Below are positions 1-5,767 of a DNA stretch of 11,332 nucleotides, piece after piece. Position 1 is the first letter of the stretch; each line of letters starts with the position of its first letter. A program made the position numbers and the translations under genes. The notes under the pieces were generated by a model. It saw only the letters and a program-made list of their open reading frames with translations. It made no database searches and was not told the DNA's origin. The DNA comes from JBHIER01 sp046760705 [NCBI: bacterium] (lineage in GTDB: Bacteria > JBHIER01 > G020348925): contig JBHIER010000062.1 in NCBI GenBank assembly GCA_046760705.1, forward strand, positions 1 through 11,332, written 5' to 3'.

Positions 1-1303
1 GACAGTCTCTGGGCGGCAGCATCAGCCACCGGGTGATACTGATGGCCCCGTCCGGCGTGAGATGTTCAATGTAGTCCTTGAAGGCCTCCACAGTATAGAT
101 GTAGTTCTCGGATAGGCTGTGGGTCCCCGCCGAAGCGGCGGTCTGGGAATCGAGCAGAGAGATCTGGATCACGTCGAACCTCTCCCGGCTGCGCCGAAGG
201 TAACTCCTCCCTTCGTCAACGACAAGTCTCACATTAGCTCGGTGAAATAGCTCACCGGCAACGTGGCGATATCTGTTGGTCAGCACGTCCACCAACAGGG
301 GATTCATCTCCACACCGGTGACCGACTCGGCCCCGTGATAGAGGGCCGACAGAACGTCCAGACCACCACCGACCCCTAAGACCAAAACCTTTGGATTCGG
401 CCGGAGGTGGTAGACCAAACTCGATGTGAGAAAATCTGTGAACCTCACCCGGTGCAGACCGTCTTGATAATTTGTAAGGACCGTCAATCCATCCCCGTCC
501 CACGTTATCCCCAACTGTTGGGGAAGCGCATCCTGGAATTGATAGCTCAGCCCCGGTGCATACCGGACCGACGGCCCCTCGATCACATCGATTCTGGAGA
601 ACGCATTCCAAAAGGTGGAGAGGACCTTTGTCTGTGGAAACCGGAGCAGCGTCGGCAGGTCTTTGTAGGGAGTTAGGCTGATCTTCAGGGGGGAGGGACT
701 GAAGAGTGCTCCCACAGAGGCGACGGCCAGGAGCATCATTGGCCCAGAGAGCCTCATTGAAGACCGAAGGCTGAAGAGCAGAGCGGCCCCGGCTCCGAGG
801 GCAGAGGCAAAAACGACCACTCGCGGAGCCCCTAAAGGGGCCAGCCAGACCGCCAGCCCACAGCCTACTCCAGCACCGGCCAGGGTGAAGAAATAGAGAC
901 GGCCCACATCTCTGGCCCTCTTTGACAACAGAAATCCTACGGCCAGACCGCCAGCCGTAAAAGGGACTGCCAAGGAGAGGTAGTATATGGCCAGATAGAG
1001 CAGTTGACGCCGGTCCCAGAGAATCACAAATTGGTCGAAGGGGATGGCGTTTACCAAGACGAACCCCCCCACACCGGACAGGCAAAAAGTTGCCCCGGTC
1101 AGGGAGAGGAAAAATTTTGCATCCTGCCTGAGAAGAGATGGAAAAACTGACAAGAGCGTCCCACTCACCCCGAAGCCCAACATGGCGATACTGATAACCA
1201 TGAAAGCGAAATGGTGATATTGGGCAACAGCCAGGACGCGGGTGAGTGTGATCTCTAAGACCAGTGTCGCCGCTGAAATCAAAAGGAGGCCAGCGTAGAT
1301 CAA
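1..1303 (-). CDS. Polytopic membrane spermidine-synthase-like protein (3' end cut by window edge)
   Basis: About 430 residues are visible, and the frame is still open at base 1, so the C-terminus lies outside the window. Residues 1-200 are a hydrophobic membrane part with several helices. It begins with a segment (LVLEITLTRVLA) typical of polytopic membrane proteins fused to spermidine-synthase domains. Near residue 300 a Rossmann-fold methyltransferase/aminopropyltransferase domain starts: motif I is VLVLGVGGG, an acidic strand end follows (GVEMNPLL), then DVIQISLLDSQ and SENYIYTVEAF, as in SpeE-like proteins. There is no ATG near the 5' end of the frame. I chose TTG at 1303 because GAGGAGGT lies 9 nt upstream and the first membrane helix follows at once. 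The first in-frame ATG lies inside the membrane domain. It is the third gene of the minus-strand unit. Family members are often annotated as spermidine synthases, but their substrate is usually unknown, so I do not assign a reaction. Confidence 0.82.
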   Translation of the reverse strand, partial: MIYAGLLLISAATLVLEITLTRVLAVAQYHHFAFMVISIAMLGFGVSGTLLSVFPSLLRQDAKFFLSLTGATFCLSGVGGFVLVNAIPFDQFVILWDRRQLLYLAIYYLSLAVPFTAGGLAVGFLLSKRARDVGRLYFFTLAGAGVGCGLAVWLAPLGAPRVVVFASALGAGAALLFSLRSSMRLSGPMMLLAVASVGALFSPSPLKISLTPYKDLPTLLRFPQTKVLSTFWNAFSRIDVIEGPSVRYAPGLSYQFQDALPQQLGITWDGDGLTVLTNYQDGLHRVRFTDFLTSSLVYHLRPNPKVLVLGVGGGLDVLSALYHGAESVTGVEMNPLLVDVLTNRYRHVAGELFHRANVRLVVDEGRSYLRRSRERFDVIQISLLDSQTAASAGTHSLSENYIYTVEAFKDYIEHLTPDGAISITRWLMLPPRDC

Positions 1304-1312
1304 GAACGCCCT

Positions 1313-1320
1313 ACCTCCTC
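1313..1320 (-). promoter_or_regulatory. Strong ribosome binding site deciding a TTG start
   Basis: On the minus strand GAGGAGGT lies 9 nt before TTG at 1303. An in-frame TGA stop occurs a few codons further upstream and no ATG lies between. This site is the main reason for placing the start of the spermidine-synthase-like gene at TTG. Confidence 0.6.
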
Positions 1321-1400
1321 GACTGAGATGGCCTTTGCCCAGGCATTCTCACTCCGTTTCGGATCGTACGACGAGGGGCCCAAGAGGGAGGGCGAAGCTG

Positions 1401-1913
1401 CTACTGCACTGCCCCTGCGGACAGTTCTCTGTCCAGCATCTCTTTGATATATCTATCGATGGAGACAGGGTAGATGGCCACATCAGGGGATCTGATCACC
1501 CCTGTGTCAATACATTCCCTTCTGGCCAATTCATCCAGTATGCGTTCAGCAGCTTCGTTCAGTGAGATCTCCAACTTCTTTATGGACAGATCCTCACAGG
1601 TAAAGTTGGTGGTCCGTTGCTTCAGATAGAGAAACCCGAAGACACGAGCCACGATGGCCGGTTCGATGCTCTCTTCGCCAAAAATCTCTCCGTAGGTCTG
1701 ACCTGACTCACCAGGTCGAATAATCATCCGTGGAGAGACGTGGATCTTTCCCCTGACTTCGGTGGTTTTGGTAGAACCGGAGGCCGAGGGGCCGATCAGA
1801 ATGTACGGGAGCTGGTGATAGCCGCTGATGATTCGATGGATGGGTTTTCTAAGGATCTCGGTCTCATCAAAAACTTTTTTCAAATATGACAGATCGCTGT
1901 ACTTTCCTCTCAT
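1401..1913 (-). CDS. Conserved-looking hypothetical protein, 170 aa
   Basis: I do not recognise the family. The protein is soluble, with no signal peptide or membrane segment in the ATG-initiated form. A compact N-terminal stretch (SGYHQLPYILIGPS, residues 50-63) and a beta-rich middle (KIHVSPRMIIRP) look conserved. A charged helical C-terminus follows (LNEAAERILDELARRE, then IDRYIKEMLDREL). It lies 82 nt after the pilin-like gene and 97 nt before the spermidine-synthase-like gene on the same strand, so co-transcription is likely. The ATG at 1913 has only a weak ribosome site (GAAGTGGA). The frame stays open for over 40 codons upstream, and its last part reads like protein (ATPVDLKWTAV), yet holds no ATG, GTG or TTG. 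The true start is therefore uncertain. Confidence 0.65.
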   Translation of the reverse strand: MRGKYSDLSYLKKVFDETEILRKPIHRIISGYHQLPYILIGPSASGSTKTTEVRGKIHVSPRMIIRPGESGQTYGEIFGEESIEPAIVARVFGFLYLKQRTTNFTCEDLSIKKLEISLNEAAERILDELARRECIDTGVIRSPDVAIYPVSIDRYIKEMLDRELSAGAVQ

Positions 1914-1995
1914 AACGGCAGTCCACTTCAGGTCGACAGGTGTGGCAATAGCCGAATGTATCTGGAAGCTGAGCTGGTCTGTATACCCGCAGCCT

Positions 1996-2379
1996 TCACT
2001 CCGGCGATAGCAAATCGCCAGCCCAGTTGCTGTCTTGATCTATACTCAAAAATCTGTACGGCTCCTTCTTCTCCCTTCCAATGGCTGTGTACGTACTGTC
2101 GGTTACATCTTCCACCGTGAAGTTGAAGCTTCGAGTGATAAAACCCAGATCTCCGATCCTCAAATCCTCAAAAATCCCATACCTCCCGCTTTCAGCAAGA
2201 TAACTCCTTTCCCGGCGATAGATCGTCTCCAGTGCCCGCCTGACCTTCACCACGTTCTCCTTCTCCTTCACCTGCTGAAATCTTGGCACTACAAGCGCTG
2301 CGAGAATGGAGATCAACACGATGACCAGTAGAAGCTCGTACCACACAAAGCCCTTACGGTCTTGAAGAAAAGAGACCAT
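1996..2379 (-). CDS. Type IV pilin-like (prepilin-type N-terminus) protein, 127 aa
   Basis: The N-terminus carries a class III signal: a 10-residue charged leader ending in Gly, then FVWYE. Phe is the first residue of the predicted mature protein and Glu15 is the conserved +5 residue that prepilin peptidase substrates need for assembly. A single hydrophobic helix follows (LLLVIVLISILAALVVP, about residues 16-32), then the amphipathic part of the pilin spine. The C-terminal half is short and resembles minor pilin/GspG-like domains (FNFTVEDV, IDQDSNWAGD). Trp-Tyr at +3/+4 is unusual compared with the common Thr-Leu-Ile. GGGGAGGA lies 8-9 nt before the ATG, which supports the start. It is the first gene after a strong promoter. 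No pilus assembly genes are visible, so it could be a minor pilin, a pseudopilin of a secretion system, or a pilin-like surface protein. Confidence 0.85.
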   Translation of the reverse strand: MVSFLQDRKGFVWYELLLVIVLISILAALVVPRFQQVKEKENVVKVRRALETIYRRERSYLAESGRYGIFEDLRIGDLGFITRSFNFTVEDVTDSTYTAIGREKKEPYRFLSIDQDSNWAGDLLSPE

Positions 2380-2491
2380 GCCCCATTTCCTCCCCTCTGA
2401 ATGTGAATAGCACCCCTTGCAAAACCTTCACTCTACACAGGTTCCCCCTTTTCGAAATTGCCCACAAACTCCGAAATGGAGAACTTATCTA

Positions 2492-2520
2492 AGTATACAA
2501 AAGAGAACTGCCCATGTCAA
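2492..2520 (-). promoter_or_regulatory. Sigma70-type promoter for the pilin-like unit
   Basis: On the minus strand, TTGACA (2520-2515) and TATACT (2497-2492) are separated by exactly 17 nt. The -35 is perfect and the -10 matches five of six bases. Transcription would start near 2485, leaving a leader of about 105 nt before the ATG at 2379. Confidence 0.7.
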
Positions 2521-2763
2521 CCCTTTTCACGTAGGATCAGACACATTTTGCCAACCCACTTGGAAGGGGGAAGAGATGTCGACCAAAACAGAATTGAGTC
2601 GGAAACGAACATTGCCGATGCCGAAAGGATGTATAACAAAACAACTGAGGTGTTCTGTGTAACATACAGGGTAACAATTCATTGCGTCTATAGATAAGTG
2701 GTTGAACCGAAAACCACAGATGGGGACTATCTGAGGTTTTCGACAGAAGATATATAAAATCTA

Positions 2764-2792
2764 TTGACTTTTTGCTCGGAAAACGTTAAAAT
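2764..2792 (+). promoter_or_regulatory. Sigma70-type promoter for the sigma/anti-sigma/HtrA-like unit
   Basis: TTGACT (2764-2769) and TAAAAT (2787-2792) are separated by 17 nt, each matching five of six consensus bases. The start point would be near 2799. I did not find a second promoter with the GAAC-type -35 of ECF sigma autoregulation, so constitutive housekeeping expression is the simplest reading. Confidence 0.65.
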
Positions 2793-2844
2793 AGAGTTGT
2801 AAGGCCCCTTTATTCTGAAGTGTCCTGGGAAACCTTTCATCGAG

Positions 2845-3555
2845 ATGGCATCGACGAATGAGTCGAACTGTCAGGCGGAAGAGAGAGGAACTTTTTTGAA
2901 GAAGCAAAGTTTAAGAACCAGTAAAGAGAAAGAGCGACGGATGGTAGAGACCGCAGCAGGTGTTCAGGTCCAACGGAGAGAGGGCACCCCTGCAGACGAG
3001 GAACTCCTCAAGCGGGTCAACGAGGGCGATTCCGTCGCCTTCGACATGATCGTGAAGAGGTATAAGCTGCGGCTGATCAATTTTGTCTTCCGATTTTTGG
3101 GGGACAGGGATCAGGCTGAGGAGTTGGTGCAGGAGACCTTCTTAAGGGTTTTCAGAGAGCGCAAGAGCTATGAACGGATCTCCAATTTCTCAACGTGGAT
3201 CTTCACCATAGCCGGAAACTTGGCTAAGAGTGAACTCCGCAGGCGGAAGCGGTGGCGCTTCTTTTCATTAGACCAGCGGGAGCCTGAGGAGGGGGCTGAG
3301 TTTGAGATCCCCGATGAAAGTCAGCGGCCTGATCGCCTCGCCCATGACCGGATGATTGAAGGGGCTGTCCAGAAGGCGATGGATACGCTCTCCCCAAAGT
3401 ATCGTGAGGCGGTCATCCTGCGCGATATCCAAGGTTTTGCCTACGAAGAGATTGCTGAAATCATTGGGTGCCCAGTGGGTACGGTGAAATCGAGGGTCAA
3501 CAGAGCGCGTTTGAGGCTCCAGGAGGAGCTGAAGGATTGGATGGAGAGTTTATGA
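2845..3555 (+). CDS. ECF-family RNA polymerase sigma factor (RpoE-like)
   Basis: Region 2 spans about residues 53-140: ELLKRVNEGDSVAF begins it, DQAEELVQETFLRVF is the polymerase-binding helix, and FSTWIFTIAGNLAKSELRRRKR is the -10 recognition part. Region 4 spans about residues 172-230, with LSPKYREAVILRDIQG and the helix-turn-helix AEIIGCPVGTVKSRVNRAR. There is no region 3, as expected for the extracytoplasmic-function group. An anti-sigma gene follows 35 nt downstream, as usual for sigma factors held inactive at the membrane. The start is uncertain. ATG at 2845 has a weak ribosome site. TTG at 2896 is preceded by AGAGAGGA at 6 nt. ATG at 2941 is also possible. All three lie before region 2, and the first 45 or so residues are charged and not part of the sigma fold. 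Confidence 0.93.
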   Translation: MASTNESNCQAEERGTFLKKQSLRTSKEKERRMVETAAGVQVQRREGTPADEELLKRVNEGDSVAFDMIVKRYKLRLINFVFRFLGDRDQAEELVQETFLRVFRERKSYERISNFSTWIFTIAGNLAKSELRRRKRWRFFSLDQREPEEGAEFEIPDESQRPDRLAHDRMIEGAVQKAMDTLSPKYREAVILRDIQGFAYEEIAEIIGCPVGTVKSRVNRARLRLQEELKDWMESL

Positions 3556-3590
3556 AAGATGGTGTTCTTCATTAACTCAGGGAGTTGCCT

Positions 3591-4280
3591 ATGAGCGATT
3601 GCAAACGGACTCAGAACTCCATGTCCTATTATCTTGAAGGTTTGCTCGAAGGTGGAAGAATAAAAGCTGTGGAGACGCACCTGCAGCAGTGCTCCGAGTG
3701 TGCTGGTGTGTGTGATAGGATGCAGAGGACTGTGGAAGTGTTGGGTGGGTTGCAAGAGATCGTTCCATCGCCGAGCTTTGAGCAAAACCTGAGGGAGAGC
3801 TTGCGCTTAGAGAGGGCCAGATCGCATCACAGGGTGTGGGACCGGCTGCCATCTGTTGTGCTGGCTCGCCCTCGGCCAGCCTTTGTCCTCGCAATGGCCG
3901 TTGTGGCCATGGGAGTGGGGGTGTTTCTCTTGAAAGGTTCGTTCTTTCAAAGAGAGTCACGCCTCTTTGTCAGCGACGAGAGGCCGACCAGGGGAGAGCG
4001 GGTCGAAACTCTGCGCGAGTCCACACGCATTGGGGCGCCACTCCGTCTGGTGAGCCATGGGGATGAGGTTCCCAATTATGTGCTCAGGAGAGTTTCACCC
4101 CAAATTCTGGAGTTGCGTAGGGAGTACCTTTCGCCGTCCTGGGAGGCCCATGTCAACCGGGAATACGTACTGGAGCAGGTTCAGGTCCGGAGGACTTCCG
4201 ACGGGGAACACATCATCGAGTATGTCCTGGCCTCGGCCCCTCCGCAAAAAAGGCTGAAGGCAACATCCTTCAGCCCATGA
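3591..4280 (+). CDS. Anti-sigma factor, ZAS type, single-pass membrane protein
   Basis: The N-terminal 45 residues form a zinc-binding anti-sigma domain: Cys4, then His30-x3-Cys34-x2-Cys37 (HLQQCSEC). This domain binds the cognate sigma factor in the cytoplasm. One membrane helix lies at about residues 97-114 (AFVLAMAVVAMGVGVFLL), and about 115 residues would be periplasmic. These end in a region (REYVLEQVQVRRTSDG) I cannot assign. ATG at 3591 is preferred over the in-frame TTG at 3585 because GGAG lies 6 nt before the ATG and the TTG would overlap that spacing. It follows the sigma gene by 35 nt. By analogy with RseA it should be released by regulated proteolysis under envelope stress, which is inference. 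A hairpin is encoded in its last nine codons. Confidence 0.88.
   Translation: MSDCKRTQNSMSYYLEGLLEGGRIKAVETHLQQCSECAGVCDRMQRTVEVLGGLQEIVPSPSFEQNLRESLRLERARSHHRVWDRLPSVVLARPRPAFVLAMAVVAMGVGVFLLKGSFFQRESRLFVSDERPTRGERVETLRESTRIGAPLRLVSHGDEVPNYVLRRVSPQILELRREYLSPSWEAHVNREYVLEQVQVRRTSDGEHIIEYVLASAPPQKRLKATSFSP
4245..4275 (-). terminator. Intrinsic terminator reading the minus strand, inside the end of the anti-sigma gene
   Basis: GGCTGAAGG (4252-4260) and CCTTCAGCC (4267-4275) form a perfect 9-bp stem with a 6-nt loop. On the minus strand the stem is followed at once by six T (A at 4246-4251), the classic terminator layout. No gene lies on the minus strand here, so it would stop antisense transcription. 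On the plus strand no T tract follows, so there it would be a plain hairpin ending 2 nt before the stop codon. Confidence 0.55.
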
Positions 4281-4345
4281 GTACGCAGCCGTTCTGAGGT
4301 CTGAGGATTTGAAGGCAACTTCTCAACGGTGAGGAGGAAAGGACG

Positions 4346-5623
4346 ATGAGAAGAAATGGGATCGCTTCACTTCTGACGCTCGTCTCATCTGTTGGGCTTC
4401 TTTTGACTCCCTTGGGGACGACAGAGGCAGGTGGTCAGCTTTTGGATTCGCTGGAGAAAGACATCACCGAGCTGGTGGAGAAGGTGCGACCTTCCGTGGT
4501 GAGCGTCGTGGCCAAGTGCAGAACTCCATATTGCGGCCGATCCCTGGCGGCCAGCACGCTGAAGAAAGGAACATCCTCACAGGTGGATGAGTTCTCATGG
4601 CGGACGAACGTGGGATCGGGTTTCATCATGGACTCCCGGGGATATATTATCACCACAGAAAATGTGGTCCGTAATGCGCAAGGGTTGGAGGTAACCCTGT
4701 CGAGCGGCCAGAAGTATGTGGCTCAATTGCTCGGCTCAGATCCTGAGAGCAACATCGCCGTGCTGAAGATCGACGGGAGCCGTTTTCCACCGGCGGAGAT
4801 GGGTGACTCCGATCGGGTCAAAGTTGGCTCCTGGGTGACCATCTTGGGCAACTCCTTCGGTCTCTCATCGGCGGTCTCTTTCGGTTTAGTGAACGGTATC
4901 CGTGAGGAGGACGATCTGATTCAGATGAGCGCCCACGTGAGCCCGGGCAACAGTGGTGCCGCAGCACTCAATACCAAGGGTGAGGTGATCGGATTGGTGG
5001 CTGCGGCGGTGACCGAGCCGGTGACGGTCTCCATCGGTGAGCCCGGCGCTCTGGAGCGTCCCGTGCAGCGGTTCGATCTCCGCTCCCAGGGGGCGAGCCT
5101 GGCGATCCCCATCAACAGAGTCCGGAAAATCGCCGCCGAGCTAATCGAACACGGTGAATACGAACGCGGATGGCTCGGATTGAAAATTCAGGATATGAGT
5201 GAAGATCAGGCCAGAAAGTTGAGGGTCGATTCTGGGGTACTGGTGATCCGTGTCCTCAGCTCCAGCCCGGCTGCTGAGGCGGGCATCTTGCGGGGTGATG
5301 TGATTGTCAAGTACGATAGCAGGAAAGTGACGGCCGGCAGGGCGCTGATCGACTGGGTCAAGTCGACGAAGGTTGGAAACGTCGTCCGGGTCACAGTCTC
5401 CCGCAACGGCCGCGAACACTCTATGATGATAAAGATCGGCAAAAGACCCAAGGATCTGGAGGAACGATCAGGCCAAAGGGTGGGTCTGTCGGAGTATGAC
5501 TTCTCCCCTGAAATGGCTATTCCACCTCAATTGACAACCCATCGCCAAGCCCTTCAAGAGAGGATCGAACAGCTCCAGGAGGAGATTCGGCGACTGCGGA
5601 CGCTGCTTCAGAAAGAGGAATGA
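4346..5623 (+). CDS. Secreted HtrA/DegP-like PDZ protein with lost catalytic His and Asp (predicted pseudoprotease)
   Basis: A signal peptide covers about residues 1-28. A trypsin-like HtrA fold follows (about 35-265), then one PDZ domain (about 272-368, GWLGLKIQDM to VSRNGREHSMM) and a short C-terminal coiled coil (about 398-425, LQERIEQLQEEIRRLRTLL). The nucleophile region is kept as PGNSGA with Ser203, although the usual GNSGGP continues as GNSGAA. The catalytic His position (TNNHVV in active HtrA) reads TTENVV, so Asn106 replaces His. The catalytic Asp position (DPxTDIAVLK) reads DPESNIAVLK, so Asn136 replaces Asp. Proteolysis by the normal triad is therefore unlikely, and a chaperone, peptide-sensing or scaffolding role is my inference. 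Residues 58-63 contain two Cys in a short insertion (CRTPYC). It is the third gene of the sigma unit, 65 nt after the anti-sigma gene, with GAGGAGG before the ATG. Confidence 0.92.
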   Translation: MRRNGIASLLTLVSSVGLLLTPLGTTEAGGQLLDSLEKDITELVEKVRPSVVSVVAKCRTPYCGRSLAASTLKKGTSSQVDEFSWRTNVGSGFIMDSRGYIITTENVVRNAQGLEVTLSSGQKYVAQLLGSDPESNIAVLKIDGSRFPPAEMGDSDRVKVGSWVTILGNSFGLSSAVSFGLVNGIREEDDLIQMSAHVSPGNSGAAALNTKGEVIGLVAAAVTEPVTVSIGEPGALERPVQRFDLRSQGASLAIPINRVRKIAAELIEHGEYERGWLGLKIQDMSEDQARKLRVDSGVLVIRVLSSSPAAEAGILRGDVIVKYDSRKVTAGRALIDWVKSTKVGNVVRVTVSRNGREHSMMIKIGKRPKDLEERSGQRVGLSEYDFSPEMAIPPQLTTHRQALQERIEQLQEEIRRLRTLLQKEE

Positions 5624-5652
5624 TCTTTTGCCCGGCCCATTTTTACACGAAC

Positions 5653-5688
5653 CCCCTTCGGCTGGTCCCGGAGGGGCCTTTCTTTTTT
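5653..5688 (+). terminator. Intrinsic terminator ending the sigma/anti-sigma/HtrA-like unit
   Basis: CCCCTTCGG (5653-5661) pairs with CCGGAGGGG (5668-5676) to give a 9-bp stem with one G-U pair and a 6-nt loop. A T-rich run (TTTCTTTTTT) follows. It lies 30 nt after the HtrA-like stop codon and separates this unit from the next gene. Confidence 0.85.
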
Positions 5689-5691
5689 CTG

Positions 5692-5720
5692 TTGTCTTTT
5701 CAACCCACACATGCTATCTT
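5692..5720 (+). promoter_or_regulatory. Probable promoter of the MerB-like gene (extended -10)
   Basis: TTGTCT (5692-5697) and TATCTT (5715-5720) are separated by 17 nt. A TG at 5712-5713, one base before the -10, makes it an extended -10 promoter. Each hexamer matches only four of six consensus bases, but the position right after the terminator fits. Confidence 0.45.
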
Positions 5721-5767
5721 AACACACACTTTCTGCAACCTTTATTCAAAGGGAGGGGTCTATTCTC

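Larger units (their letters stand above)
2380..2844. other. Divergent intergenic region with two promoters
   Basis: This 465-bp stretch separates the minus-strand pilin unit from the plus-strand sigma factor unit. It holds one near-consensus housekeeping promoter for each side. Small open frames on the plus strand (2417-2697) have no ribosome site and run across the minus-strand promoter, so I do not call them genes. A short inverted repeat (GTGGTT at 2698-2703, AACCAC at 2712-2717) lies about 50 bp upstream of the sigma-gene promoter and might bind a regulator, but it is short enough to be chance. Confidence 0.6.

Noticed and set aside
252-1085. Long open frame of 277 codons on the minus strand
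   Set aside because: It is out of frame with the spermidine-synthase-like gene, which occupies the same strand with a clear GVGGG motif and membrane helices. The 277-codon product is Arg/Gly/Pro/Ser-rich without domain features.
2417-2697. Two overlapping small plus-strand open frames in the divergent intergenic region
   Set aside because: They have no ribosome site or recognisable composition, and they run across the strong minus-strand promoter at 2492-2520.
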